The position numbers and the translations under genes were made by a program. DNA of 64,000 nucleotides. Source: Ditylenchus dipsaci. Lineage: Eukaryota > Nematoda > Chromadorea > Rhabditida > Anguinidae. Shown piece after piece: positions 24,529-39,500 of the stretch (position 1 is the stretch's first letter; the number at the start of each line of letters is the position of its first letter). The notes under the pieces were generated by a model. It saw only the letters and a program-made list of their open reading frames with translations, made no database searches and was not told where the DNA came from. The stretch is taken from contig SADC01001218.1 of the NCBI GenBank assembly GCA_004194705.1, forward strand, positions 186,001-250,000, given 5' to 3'.

Positions 24529-27500
24529 ATGTCTGATAACTCAGCAGCTAACTGCCGAATGCTTCACCTTAAACCTTCAGACCTGATAGACACACAGCAA
24601 TTGGAGTCTGCTTTTCAAGATCTTCTTGTTAGTTGAAAGCAGTTTTCGCCTGGCATCAAACTCATAACACATTGCAACAAAAATACTATTTAAGACAAAA
24701 ATTTTGGAAGTAGGAAGTTGGTACTCCGATTCTAACTTTTTATTTTATTGTATATTACTATTGGGAAGTTTTTTTCGGGGAAATAGTTAAAGGAGGAGGA
24801 AGCTTTACACACGCATCGCTTAGGTCACAGGTTCGGCTACCACTGGGTGCAAACCTTTTTTACCTTCTTTAATTTACAAGTTTGGTTCCGCAATGATCCT
24901 CACATTCTTGGCTATCTAACAAGATCATCAGCACAGGGTTTCACACCTACTGGAGCTCATTTGCAGGCTTTAATAGGCTAAATTTACGAAAATTGATGGG
25001 TCTTGGGTTTTTCTTTGACTGTTTTGATTGATTTTTTCTGAATTTTTTTTAAAGTCATACTTTTAATACACTAAAATGTAGCCAAGACTCTAGGCTCTCA
25101 TTTGAGCTATCAAACAGAGAAAAAATAGTCATATAAAAGGAGCATGCTCTTGCGTTACACGTAGAAAAAGCGGTGGCTTATAGTTTTTCTTTCTCGCTAT
25201 TTTTTTTTCATGCGCTTTTATCTAAATTTGTTCAAGTTTCCTGCCTAATTTTTAAAAAGTAGGATGAGCTCATAAATATCATATTGAACGCGAAACGATT
25301 GCGAAATGGGACGGTTCGAAAAAAACGCTGGTTCCCGCCTTAACTTTTCAGAACGCACGGGTATGCCCCTTTAAGTTAGAGTTGGAATTAAAAAAACATA
25401 CAACGGTGTCCAATTCCATGCCATCCTATACAGGGCTGTCATTTGCATGAAATGCCAAAATTAGGGCATTTGCTGACATTAAAGCAGCGCTGAAAATAAT
25501 TCCAATCGATTTCTCGATAGTTTTTGGTCCTAGACTTAGTGAAGCTGAAAAAATAATAATAAGTAAAGTGTGCGCATAGGGGAGTTGAATCTTTGACCCT
25601 AGGCGATGCGTACATAAAGTTAACCCAAATACTCTTTGCCCCCCCCTTACGGACTCCTTCCTGACAGTCAATTTCCTATCTCCATTTGACAATATCAATT
25701 TTCTCTCCTACGTTGTCATAATTTTTTGGCTATGGGTATGGTTTAGTTGATAAATTCCTAACGTAATTGGTTAGTCCATAAAAAGTTCGCAACTCAAACA
25801 TGTATGCCAAACTCCTGAATATCAGGAAAACTGTTCAAGGTTTGCGTTAGGTTTGGATATGGGAGGGCCTGAATTGACTCTGTAAAATGGTAAAGACATA
25901 AATGATAACAAAAGTATTCACAAAATTTTAATTTTGAACTTGTTGAAATAAAAAAAGTCGTGAGTTTGATGCCCGATATATTTTTTGTTTTCTCATTATT
26001 TATCAAATACCTAGGGAGAATTGGATCTAAGCCCAGACAAACAGCGCCAATTGAATGAGCAGTCCGCTGAGAAAAAATGGATGATGGTGGTGGAGCAGAG
26101 CACTAGAATGGTACTGCTAACTGTATTCGGTGCAAAAAGGTTCTTTTTTGGGGCAAATTTACTTGTTTTTTTGAGCAAAACTTGGTTTTTCGGTTTTTTG
26201 TTTAATTTTTTAACCTTTTTCTAAAAGTGAAAACACCATCTGGTAGCCCTGTGATTCTAGTTTCTGATGAAGTATTATTTATCGCAACATCGCTTTTAAA
26301 GTATTACAAAAAAATAAAAGTGTGAACCAAATGATTTTTCCTGACTTGCTTTATACTTCTACCTTTTTCGGCTATATTTTACAAAGATGTTGCAGTAAAT
26401 TATACCTTGTTAGAAACTAGAATCACAGGGCTACTTGATGGTGTTTTTACTTTCAGAAAAAGGTTGAAATACTGAAAAAAACCGCGAAACCAAAATTTGC
26501 GCAAAAAACAAGTAAATTTGCCCCAAAATATTCTTTTGCACTACAAAATCAATATCCATTTTTATAATGAAAACTTCATCTGCAGGATAAAAGTGCAGCC
26601 TGTGATGCAGGGGTAAAGAGGCTAGAAGGTGATTTTCAACACATCCACTTGGTTTTTAATTTTGTTAACTGTGTGTGTTTAGATTACCTGCAAATGTTTC
26701 CTGACAAATACTCTTTGCCCCTTGCTATCCAGCAGCTCGAGGGTCTGGCCATTTCCCTGAGAACCGAAAGTGTCAGGTTAGTATATTTGTGTGTAAAAAG
26801 ATCGAATTGAAAATTCGTTGAAAATGATCAAGCGATTGACCCCAGTGTAGGATGAGGTGAGAGGTTTCCCAAACTGTAGAAAAATTTATAAAATTTGTTA
26901 CTACTGTTTTCTAAAGTGAGGCTTGATTAGAAAAAATACGATCATTCTTCAACGAAAAAAGTTTTTCGGTACGTACTACGGTTGATATTCCGTAAATGCA
27001 ATGACAGGTCGACCCCCGTCCTGTTAAAAATCGTGTTCTTGTCATTGTGTTTTTGACCCAGTTTTTGCAGTCTACTCTTTGGAAGTTTCCACTCAATTTG
27101 TAGCTAGTAAGACAAGCTACAAAAAGGTTGGTAACTTACCCAAGACTGGTCCGAAAAGGTGGGCTAAACACAATGCCACAAACGTGTTTTTTTTGTATTT
27201 AGGGGGTAGGGGGCATGGTTCTCAAAACTACAAAAAACTAAAATTCTACGAAAACGATTTTCGCAGTTTGTTAAGCGATTTCCACGAAAAAGATTTGGTA
27301 GAGTTTTAGTTTTTCGTACTTTTAAAAACCGTGGGGGGTCGGCCCATTAAAACATTCACGGTATGCATTTTATGGCGTGGCAAGACTTGAGCAATAAGAT
27401 TTGTGACAGATGATTTACAAACAACATATTTTGATTTGCACGATAAGATAAGTACCACAATAATTGCGTTAAAAGATTCACGACTGCTAGATGAGAGGAT

Positions 27501-30500
27501 GTGAGAATTAAACGACAAGATTTGCGCCCGAAGATGTGTGATGCATCTTTGTGTGCTGCATGATCTGCGCTTGACTATTTGTATTGTACTGGTTAAAATA
27601 GTAGGTTGCGAACGAGATTGAAGCAAGATTGACTTGAAATCAATTAAGCTTTGCCCGCGTACGTTCGAATCCTGCTGACTGCGCCAATTTGTTATAACGG
27701 TCAAAATAGTAGGTTGCGAACCCATTGAGCTACGCGCGCACTTTTTGACCTAATCGTATTAATCATATATAACAATTTGGACGCCAATATATGCGCCACG
27801 AAAATTGCGCCGCAATATTTACTACTGTTAGATAAGAGACTGTGAGATTTGAACTGCAATATTTGCGCCCGAAGATTAGCGCTGCATTTTGTACTGCAAG
27901 ATTTGCGACGCAAGATTTTTAACGGGCGAAATTGCAGGGTTTTTAAAAAACGATCGGGAAAATCAGAATCCTCGCAATTTTTAGACCATACTGTCAAAAC
28001 AGAACTGGCAAAAACCTTCAAAATCAAGGAAACCAAAGATAAAGCGCAAATCTTGCAGTTCAAATATTACAGTTTCTCTTCTAACAATCGTAATTCTTGC
28101 AGCGCAATTTCTGCGTCGCAAATTTTGCATTGCAAATCTTGCGTCACGGATCTCGCAATACATAAGCATGCAGCGCAAGTCTTCGCGCGCATTTCTTGCG
28201 GTTCAAATCTCACAATTTCTCAAATTGCATTGATCTCAAACCTTATGGCTCAAGTTTTGCCATGCCTATTTTCTGGAAATTTCCCAACATTATATCATCA
28301 CTGACTGGCAACTAAAACATATTTTTCAGTTTTGTGCAGAAGTTCATTGAGTCAGATGGGGTTGTACTGCTAGCTGACTTGCTGAACAAATGCCGGCAAA
28401 ATGGCGAGGGTTGCCTAGCAGTTCCTTTGCTGAGTTGTTTTCGGGCCCTGCTCAACTCCTCGGTTAGTTGCTTGTAAACACCATAATATAATAGCTGCTT
28501 TCCTCCCTATCAGACTTCATTGCCAAATTATAAGTGGTAGTAGTATTCAAGCAATAAACCAGTCACTGACCCCTCCAACAGCCAATAAAATTGCGGCTAA
28601 AAGCCTGAGTAATTGGATATATTTGCATAGACATTTTACGACTCGTTTTGCCATGTTTCATTGAAGTACAAGAAAGATTGGTGGCTCATTTGGGGGTGTG
28701 CAAGCCATGGCTCATCCCTTCTGATTGGTTTGTAATTGGCACCAATCTGGGCAATGGGCAGCACAACAATACACTCCTCTGTTAGTAGAACACTTGCATG
28801 TCTGATTTTGTGACATTTCCCACCTTTTGGCCGCCAACTTTCCATATTTTCTTTGTAAAACAGATTTTCTTCTGCCTTTGTTCTTTGGATGAGCTTTATT
28901 TGGACAATTTATTCCACATATTTGCACCTTTTTTGCTTAACCTCAAAATTGTTTGTTAGTGATGGGAAAATATTTTTTCTTGTGTTTTTGGGTGCATTTA
29001 TTATGGGTCATTGGAATGTGGTGATGGTGGGGTTTGATTAGCATATTGTCATTAGCTGGCGTGCTGATAACTACATACACACCCACAGATGCTCGCCATA
29101 ATGACGTTTTTGTGCAAAGAATGGCTGCTGTGTGTGCAGCTTGTATCTACTACTGCTATTTATTTGTTCTATCTTTTTTTAGAAAAGGACTACAGACGAG
29201 AGAAATAGATGAAAAATCTTGCTGGTTCTAAATTCCGACCATGTTTTTTGTTCATTTTAGGCTTCTTGTATAACTTTTGGCTTTGTGAGACAGTCTTCAG
29301 TCTATCAGTTCAAACCACTGAACATTCATTTTGTTGTTTTTCTTTCAATATGATTGATCAGCCAAATTGGTCAATTGTAAATAGATAAACATTTTTTAAA
29401 GAATATTATCAGAAATTTTCCGATTACTTCACCTTGATAAATACACAGTTTTTATGTCATACAAAAAAACCTTGCTCCAGCTTTTGCTTACCTTAAATTT
29501 TCTGATATAACGGCCCTCTCTAAAATTACGGTCCCTTAGAGAATGATAAAAAAAGAACCGGCTCTTTCCTGTATAATGGCCCTAAAATGCCATTTTAAAA
29601 AGCACTGTAGGTTTTTGTCGAAAAGTGTGCACCTAAAAATGTTTTTGTCCTTATAAGGGGGTGAAAAGTTCAAAAAGTGGTCAAAACTCAATTTTAAGAA
29701 AATTTTCTAAAAGAAACATGGCTTAGTTTAATAATGTTTGTGGAGTTGGTGTTCGTGACAGAGACACGAATATATTGTTGTTTGCATGTTAGAGGGATTG
29801 TAAAATTAGAGCTGTTTTACTCCCTATATTAGAGTCATTAATCGTTCTGCAGAGCATGTTGGCACTGGTCAAAAGACAAAACAAATAAATCATTGATCCA
29901 CTTGATGGTTGCCCTTTTAATAGATTGTTTATTGTTGTAGTAGCAACCAGATGCCCTTTATAACTACAGCTGGAAAAGGTTGCAAATTTAAAGTCAATAT
30001 TTCTACCAAGTTTCACTATAAATTACTCCTTCATAATTTTCACACTTGATTTCATGGTTAATTGTTGCTGTGACTGTAGAATATCCTTAAAACTTAATTT
30101 GGCCACATGATTATAATAAGCTATACATTTTTTTGGTTGCAGGTAGGCAGAAGCAGTGTGATCGAGTGTGCATCCCCCCACGTATTGTTAGCTATTGCTG
30201 GAGCATTGGACTTGCCGCAACACAGGTGTAAGGTAGGTCCAATTTATACAATTACAAATGACGTATGCACTGACATAGTAATGTGGCTGCTGTTGTTGAC
30301 CCTAGGAGGGGTAGGCGATTGAATAAATTAACGGCCAGCAGAATCAATGATTACGTGCGCACAAAATTGATTTTTGCAAAAAATGTTTCTGCAGTTGGTA
30401 TTGTTAGTGGGTGCAAAAGTGTAGTTGACTGTGAACACACTACCTATCTATAGTGTGGGACGGGAGGGGGCTGGTCACGCTATTTCTGAATTTATTCTTT

Positions 30501-33500
30501 TATAGCCCAATTTTTAGCCAATTTTGCAGACTTTTGTTTGATATCTTTCCGGAATCTTAAAATTCAACATCTTAGCTTTCTTTTAAGCACAAAATCGTGA
30601 AATTGAGGTGGCTCTAAAAAAAATTCAAGTCCGTCCAAATTGGAGGTGGTGTATTTTAGCCTGGATTTTTGGTGGATGTTTGTGTTTAAAGGCCAGTTTT
30701 CGCAAAGTCATGTCAAATTGATTTACAGCTATCAATGTGTACGAATACAGTCGAGGCGCCGATGGGTGCCTGTGGTCCCTTGTCTTACTAGTATTTTCTA
30801 AGATGTAGCAAATTTAGAGTCCAACGATAAATGGTTAGAACGTTATGGGACCCCACAGCCCACAGTTTTTTTTGTATTTGTATCCCAAGACCTCGTTATT
30901 GAGCGTTTATTTGTAGAAAAGTATCCGAATAATTTGCTCACCGTATTTTTCTGTCTGAAAACTTGCCAGGAAGGTTTTTTTCTAGATCCTCTGTCGGTTG
31001 AGCGGAAACGAAGAATTATTAAAAGAGTCCATTATTAGTTGCGAAACAAATACTTTTTCGCTAATTTCAAAAAGTCCTTACACGCCTTCATTTGTCTCTC
31101 AAACAGCAATTGTTCCCTTACATGCACTCCATTAGGGCTGTTGTTTGAGTGTGGATATTTTTGTGCACCTAGTATCCAATCAACCTGTGAGTGCTTAATT
31201 TCGAAATTCAACTTATTTTTTCTTGTTTTTTTCAGTTCGTGAAATTATTTTACTATTTTACATCGATTGTAAATTAGGGTGATTCAGAATGGAGGTGAGG
31301 AGCATTTAATGATGTTTACTTGAAATATAAGTAACTTTTTGGCCAGTTGAGTATATAAAAACGTTTGTTTAGAACTAATATATTTGAGATGGTCCAAAGA
31401 AATTTTGTTGAAAAACTTAATTTTTTATCCTTCATATTTTTTTAACGATTTATTGTATGCCAAAATATATCCTAAAAAGTTGACACTTTTTGAACAAGAA
31501 TTTTTTGGACCGTCAAAAATATATTAATTCTTTGTTTATATGCAGTCTATGCCATTGTAAATTATCAGCCAAAAGATTAATCATCAGACGGCGCATTTGG
31601 TCAAAGTTTGCCTTTTTCTAATTCTGTTTTATTTTCAAATTGGTGATCGTTAAATTGATTGTAGGCTATCTTTATAGATGAAATTTATTGAGAAATTCAA
31701 TCTAAAAATTGTAAAGATATGCGGATCAGCAGGAAATCAATCTTTGTGTGTGATCGCTAAATCTAGTCGACACTTCAATCTATTTTATGCCTAATCTGTA
31801 AGCATTGTTTGGCTAGTACCCAAAAAGACAAAAAACGTGAGAAACAAATGCGATCTTTGATTTCATCAATTCACACCCCAACAATCCACATTTATGAGTA
31901 GAAAGATTACAAAACGAGGATTTGTAATTAATCCCGCAGCTACTTCTACTTTAATTGTTGTTCTTTCATTTGAAGGCGAAGAAACACAATTTACGACTCC
32001 CGCTGGTTTTGTTGCATATAAATTCCTTCTCTTGTTGTTCTTCCTTGTTGTTTTGATGTGTGGGTATTCCCGCAATACACAAAGACAGATCCCATCACTT
32101 TTACAATGGTAAAAGGAGATTTGTACCCCTCTTTTTTTATTAATTGTTAAGCTGGAAAATTGGTGGAACAAATGGCTCTGTGCATTTTAACTGAAGCTTG
32201 AAAAAGTCAAAAAGCTATATTAAACACAGCAAGTAACTTTTTGTGGGAAAAAGTTCACATCGATTTTTTTATCATTCTTTGACAATAGTCAAAAGTCAGC
32301 TTTTTTGCCTAAAAATGGTGTTACCAGAAATAATTAGTCCATTATGGGATTTGAAGTTTTTTTATAAAAATTCTTGCTGTTGCAATCATTTAATTTGTCA
32401 TTGAAATTCACATACAGTCGAACCTCGATCTAAAGATGCCCCAAAATAGTGCGTTCCTTTCTAAAATCTGACAAATTTTTACCCAAATTTTTAAGTTTTT
32501 CGTCAGTTTTAATAATGCGGAAAATCGTAACGATTTTGATTTTACCGATTGCTTAAAAAAAGGACAATATTTTTCACGGTTTCCCGAAAATGTCAGCTAA
32601 CCGCCAACCCTAGTCCGAAAAATTTTTTTGCTTCAAATTCAGAACAAAAAAGTATATTTGAGGCAGAAAAAGTATTGCTCTTGAAAATCTAATAATGTAG
32701 TCATGAAGATCCACGGACCTCAATTTAGCGACACCTTTTTTTGAAAATAGGTCAAATTGTGCAAATCATATGGGCACCAGACTGACAAATCAGAACAAAA
32801 TAAGAACTATGAAAATTTAGATAAAAAGTGTCAGGCCTTAGGATGGAGTAAGTTTGACATACGAACTCGAGGGGTGTCACTAATTTGAGGTTCGACTAAA
32901 AATATTTCTGTGAAAATCCAAACTGCCTTTGGTTTCGAATTGAAAAATCTTAAAACTAAACTCCATCTAAGATAAGTTAGAAAATTTTGTTAACTTGAGC
33001 TTAAACTTAAATTTTGGGACATTCTTTTGCAAACAGCAAAGGTAAGCTGGAAGGACCTGGAATGTGAACAGTGTCTCTGTGTGATAATTACTGCTAGCCA
33101 GTCAACCCACTGACTCACCCCCTCCCCCCTTGTTTGCACAACAAATAGTTAAAGGGTGTGTGCCTTGGGTTTGCATATTTTCATTTCGCATTTTTAGAAT
33201 ATTTACTCATGCCACAATCACTGTTGTTACGTCAATACCATAAAATTCAATAACTTTGACTAGTTCATAAGTGTGTATGTGTCTTTTATTGACTTTGAGC
33301 CTTTGAAATTGACCGCAAAGGCAAACAAACAAGGGAATAGGTGTCATTCTTTTTTATGAGAGCACAAATGTGTTGTCCCTGTTAGTAAATCAGTCAACTT
33401 TTTTCAAAATGACTACCCCTCAGTTTGCCAACAAAATCTTAGATTTTTAATTTGAAAATTTACTTTTTTGTTTTTCGGAGAAAATACGGTATATAAGGTC

Positions 33501-36500
33501 AAACTGAAATAAAGAAATCTTCTCAAAATTTGAGGTAAACAAGGTGTCAGCATAAATTGTTAATATCGATAGTGTCAACTGTGTGCATAGGCAAACCCAG
33601 AGGGGGGTGGCTAGCTGGGCTATAGCCCCCCCCCCTCTCCCACGTCAGGATTTTTTCAGCCTCTTTTTAGTTTTTAGCCTTATTTAGGCTTTTTTTGCCT
33701 TTTTAGCAACACCACCCCCCCCCCCCGTTAGAAAATCCTGGGTAAAAATAATTGCTAAAAATTACTGCAGAATTTATTGGTCTTTTTTAGACTTTGAGCC
33801 TAGAAATATTGTCTGGTCTGTGCTTGGCAGCAGGTATTAATAATAGTTTTGCACATTTTTATGATTAATATCTATTTATTATTGCTGCAGAAGGTGGCCA
33901 TAAAGCAGTGCTGCAGGCCCTGACTGACGCTCAACCTCTTCTGGGCGAGCGAACTCGTTTTCAGACGATTGTGAACGACCTGCACAGAGAATATCACTCC
34001 ACAACCACCACTGACTCTGAGGGAGCTACTTCCAGTGTCGAGACACTGAGGTAAACAAACACAGCAACAACTATGGCTCAATTGAATTTTTGTTTTTATG
34101 AAAAAATTGCCAGTGATACGGTTATGAAGAAGATATGATCATTTTTTAAGTTCTCTAACGATGTTTCGTAAAAAAATTAGGCAAAATTTATACGTTGCAA
34201 AAAAAGTAAATTAAACTTAAAAAATTATTAATTAATAATTTTTTTGCAGCGAGTCCGAATAGCGTTGATGTCTTTGGTGAATGCATTACTCAAAAGTGGA
34301 CCAGCTGAGGTAATCTTTTTTCATTTGCTCTAAAATGACATTATTTTCTTAAATTATACCTTAATCTCTAATTATTCCTTATCCTAATTTTAAGTGGTAT
34401 GAGACTTTTTTCTTAACACTTAGAAGGCGGTTTGTTCAAAATTTCACGCTCAACAAGATAGGAGATAAAAATTCTCTGAAAAAGTGCTTTTCCATGGAAC
34501 CCTCACGGGTCAATTGTATGAAATTAGACAGTTTTGGTTGTTTCAGTTATTTTATTGTATTTTTTGATAGAAGAACAACTCTGCGCAGCTGAAACACGTA
34601 TTTAGTGCAGAATTCAATAAGCTTTCAAATAAATATAAGCTTACTCGGGTTAGTGACCGTACAACATGCTGAATATTAGAACTTTTCAAAAGTAATTTGG
34701 AATGAAAAATTTAGTTCTTTTTTATAGGGATCGAGAAATTGTTGACCGATTTTTGGAGAGCAGCACCGAAATAGCCCACACCGAATTTTTCCACACACGA
34801 ATTGGCCCACACTTTTCAAATTTATGTTTTTATATATTTTTCACCTGTTTTGGTTTCATATTTGTCAGATCAAAATCGGATACTTATATAGCTGGGGTGC
34901 CCTAGTCTCGAAGTAGTATATGCACCACTATTTTGTAAAAGTGATTTCGGGCAAACTACTTTTACAATAGACAATGACAGGATGCATTTATGCTTAGTCT
35001 TTTGGCAAGAGTAGGCCAACGTATGTTAGGAGGGACTCAAACACGCTCGTATAACTTCAAAAATAATCAGAAAGACATGTTTAACATGTTTCTGACAACC
35101 AACGAATTTGTGCTCAGGAAGACGATGGAACGAGCCATTTTGGCTAAATTAGCCGGACTGAGAACCGGTTGCGAAAAAAACCCGGTATCCGAGAACCAGG
35201 TAAGGCCAAATCACCTGCAACCGTGAAACTCTAGTTATAACTACCACACTTAACCATCTGAAATCACAAAATGCACGAATTTGAAAAGTCTGGCCAATTC
35301 GTATGTGGACAAACTCGGTGTGGACGAATTCGCGTGACGCACTTTTTGGAATGGATGGCGTTATATAGGGGCTCGACTGTAACCTGATCAAAACTTTTTT
35401 CTATCAGAAGTATTTGTAAGATAGGCTCAAACTTTTTTCCGATTCCTGTCATTTGTGGGCATACAAGAACAGATAAAAGAAAAAGCACCAGTTTATGCAT
35501 TTATACCAGCGTAATAGTGGTGGTAATGGTAGTGGTCATTGTAGTGTGCCCCCCCCCCTATTTTGGAGTAGCCAGCAGCATGAGGAGCAACTGGCTAACT
35601 GCTCTTTCTGCAAAATTAATTATTCCAATTAATGTTGTAGGTGTGCAAATGGCTGCTGCTGGTGCAATATATATATTATATAAATATAAGGTGATGGTCG
35701 TACAGGCGTAACGCAAAGAGCTTCTCCCATTACTCAAGCTTATCCAGTGTTTAGCCTTGACTTTCTACTCCGAGCTGAATCACATTTTGAGTCTAGCGAA
35801 ATCGTCGGACATTGATTAAAGTGTGTCATGTGTCAGAGAAAATTCTTTGGGGGCTCGACTGTATTAGGCTTTGGATTTTTTACAATAACTACATTGTGCT
35901 GAGAGATCGGCCAAAGTGCCAAAAGGTTTTAAGGACTTTCTATATACATGTTGTCCTAAGAAATTCCATCATTTTTAAATTGCCATAGGTCGTAGGTCAA
36001 ACTTTTAAATTCTGTAAATTCCAATCGACTTAGGATTTCATAAGAATCTCTTTGGTATTTAATAGGGTTGCATTCGGTCGGTTTTTTGAGATCGGTCGGT
36101 TGTTAAAAACCGGTTTTTTAAAGTCACTTTTTGGTTCTGGTTTTTTTTAATTTTTCGGTCGATTATCCGACATGTACTTTATTTTCGGTTAATTTTTGCC
36201 GTAAATAAACCGATATTTTGCTAAACCCGGTTTTTCTGAACCCGTTTTCGATTTCGGTTTATTTTCCAAAAACCCGGTCTTTGGTTAAACCACCGGTTCG
36301 GTGAACTGACCGCATGCAACCCTAGTATATAATATCAAAAAGAATTTTTGCTTAGTCTTTAGGTCTTTGTCGGTGGACAGCCTCTTGATGGCAAGACCCA
36401 AACCACACGGAGCACCCAGCAAAACTCTTGTTTTTCACATTTTACACCAAAAAATCCTTACGAGATTTAAATTTGAACTACAAAAAAAGTTATGGCAATT

Positions 36501-39500
36501 AGAAAGTATTAGAATTTTTTGGGACACCCTGCACTTAAAACGGCAATAAATAAAAAGCATAGGTGATGTATGTGTGGCTTTTTTTAAATTTCTAAAAATT
36601 TTTCTACCCGATTTTTTTTTGTAAAAAAGCTTAGTCTCTTTTTCTTTGACAAAGAAGAAGAGATATATACATGTGTATAAATCCGGAATCAGCTTTTGTC
36701 TTCTCTCCCCCCCCCCCCTAAGTTAGGGAAGGTGGTAGTATAACTTTAGTAATGAACTGTTCAGCGACCCTCCCTTCTTCCGCCCTAGCCCCCCCCTTCT
36801 CCTATACACATATATATTCCTCTTGGTGTCACACATTTTTTGTGCTGTTACTGCAAGGAGTATATATGCAAAAGGGTGGGTTTACAGACGGCAAGCAACC
36901 AGAGAAGATTCTTCTTCCGCCATTTGGTTGATGGGATAAATCGGTCAACCTTCCTTCCCTCTCAATCATTGGACTTGAGGAGTGAGCGATGGTTCGGAGC
37001 CAGCCGGCGCTAGGCATCTGTTGCCATAAGCTATATACTTATCACATCCTTTTATTAAGTAGCATTTTTTAAGTTTTTCGAACAAATAAAAGTTTTTCTA
37101 AAGAAATTTGGAATCGTAAAATCGTCTGACGCTACTCGGTAATACCTAAATTTGTTTTTTTGCCGAAAAGCATTTGCCCTTTTTCCGGCCCGAGGCTTCA
37201 AGCCAGAGGCTTGGCCATCCAAAAATTTAGCACAACACCACCTGAGCGCTGGGGCAAGCAACAACCCTCAGGATCGACTTGGCTGATCGGGTTGATCCCG
37301 CGAGAGTACTTATACTTTTCCATCCACCGATTAATACTCTTTGGTAATTATTGGCTCTATATAAGTGGCCCCTGTTTTGTCCCTTCCCTCCCAATAGAGC
37401 CCTTTGTCCCTTTTAAAATCACTTCTCTGGTCTTTTTATGACAAAGTGATTACTTAAAGGACCATACTTGCTGATGCAAATGAGAATTTGGGAATTGTAA
37501 CCGAGTAGCTCCTAGGATTGGGGGGGGGGTGGATATAATCGAGTAGCGCCAACTTTTTTTTCGTACCCAACTTTTACCTTCAACAGCCAAATATGAAAGA
37601 TAGTGATTTTTCCTGTTCTACGCTAAAGCTAACCGAAAAACATCATTTGTAACCGGACTGGAGCCGCTTTTCGGTTCCCCATTTTTGAAGTTAAAGTGCT
37701 GGTTTCGAAAAGTTGGTGGCATAAACAGGCATTTTTAGATCGTTAGATCAATGTTGTTTTTGTTGTCAAAACCACACCTGTCCTCAAAGAGTCGTGGTAA
37801 ATAATTTTTGAATTTTGTGATATTCGTGTTCTTCAAGTCAGGAATTCCCGTTTTATAAAACTACTAAAGGGAAAGTAGTAATTGTGCTCTTATTTGTAGC
37901 AGTCCCTGGAATTTCGTCTTCATCTGCGCTACGAATTTCTGATGCTAGGCATTCAGGAAGTAATCGACAGACTGCGCAATGCACATGGCTCCACCCTCGA
38001 AGACCACTTTGACTTGTTCGAGATGATGCGTCAGGAGGATGAACAGGAGCTGGCTAGGTTAGTCAACTATTTACCAGTTGACAAAGACCCTTTAGCCTGA
38101 TTATAAATGAGTTGTTTCAGCAGTCTTGACTCTGGATCTTCTTCTCCGGTCGACTTTGAGAGCCCGGCTGGTATGGCTGAAGCTCTAAGTCAGAAGTTGG
38201 ACAACACTGTTGCCCTACCCCACCTCATATCCCTTCTGCAACACTTGTTGATGATCCCTGGCGATGATAAACATGTTCACTTATGGCGACTGTTCGACCT
38301 CATCTTGCAGCAACTCAGTCTACACACTGCTCTCGGCAACTTTAGCTCTGCTGACCCTCAATTCAGTACTCCTCTACAGTTAGATATGAATGAGTTGATT
38401 TCCAGGTAAATTTTTGGCACGGGAAAAATTCCTTGGGAGGATTTTATAATTTTCAGCGTCGTCAGCGTGGTCGATTGCAGAGTTTGCAATGCAGACTAAC
38501 CTTCTTTAAACTTTAACGTAATTTTAATTTTCAAACACCTTTAGAGACAACAATGATTTGAAAAAATGCAATACATGAAATTTGGCTGCAAGTTTTATAT
38601 TTAAAGAGCACTTTAGTATGCAATCGACCATGCTGAACACGAACTCTATATTATTATTTCTGTGTTTTCCTAGCAAAGGCGTCAAAAATTAAAATTCCAC
38701 GGATTTTTCCCATTGCTAAATTATTCTCAAATTTGACTGTTTGACAGATCAATGAAACACCAAACAATTTAAGACTGCGCACCCAGAATGACTGTGACAA
38801 GCTTGAGAAAGAGCTGAGCGAAGCTAACGCTGAGCTGGAGAACGAGCGTCGTCGAGTGTTGGAGTTGGAGAACAGGATAAGCGACATGCAAGATGGTCTT
38901 TCGCTGTCCTCATTTTCAAGAATCTCCGACCTAAGCTCCTCCCCCTCAGACCCATGTCATTCCCCCACCTTTGGGAATTCAGGAGGGCTTCTGCCCCAGT
39001 GAAACCTCCTAGCATGGCACCACCACCTCCACCTCCAACTGCGCTCCAGCTAAAGGCTGGGGGCTTGGCTCTTTCTAAACAGACCCAAAAGAAAGTGCCC
39101 AAACCTGGTGCTCCTCTCAAAACGCTGAATTGGACACCTGTGCCACCTCACAAAATACAGGCAACTGTTTGGGAGAAGATTGAGGACGAGAAAATGTACA
39201 AACATGTCGGTTTATTTTCTGTTTACCGATAATAATAGTGCTTTGGTCAAAAATTGAAAAAGTAAAATTTATTTGTGAAAAAATTTTTAGCTGAGTCTGC
39301 ATATTTATCTTGGCAAATTAAGCTCTGCTAAACCTAAACAACGTATTGCCTTAACAAAATCCCATGGTGATTTAGTTTTCATTCTCAATTGTTCAAACCT
39401 AAATTAAAATGAAAGCTCTATGTAACGTTCTTCTTTTGGATTGCTCAAAATAAACGTTATACAGAGCGCATGTTACAGTATTTTATCCTAAATAAATACC

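Noticed and set aside
24790..24860. Possible tRNA gene (CACAGGTTCGGCTACC box)
   Set aside because: No cloverleaf: acceptor and anticodon stems do not pair.
27849..28304. 151-aa open frame with repeated ILQFK/SC motifs
   Set aside because: Formed by GCAAGATTTGCG units of a foldback arm; similar frames appear on the other strand.
36829..37017. Frame and GC-richer patch within a formin intron, on the - strand
   Set aside because: No domain, no splice-compatible neighbours; could be non-coding RNA but nothing supports it.
38948..38992. 44-nt intron (CAT|GTCATT...CCCCAG) to explain the FH1 frame change
   Set aside because: It fits in phase, but a single missing C in the CCCC run explains it as well, and similar homopolymer faults occur in neighbouring exons; kept only as an alternative.
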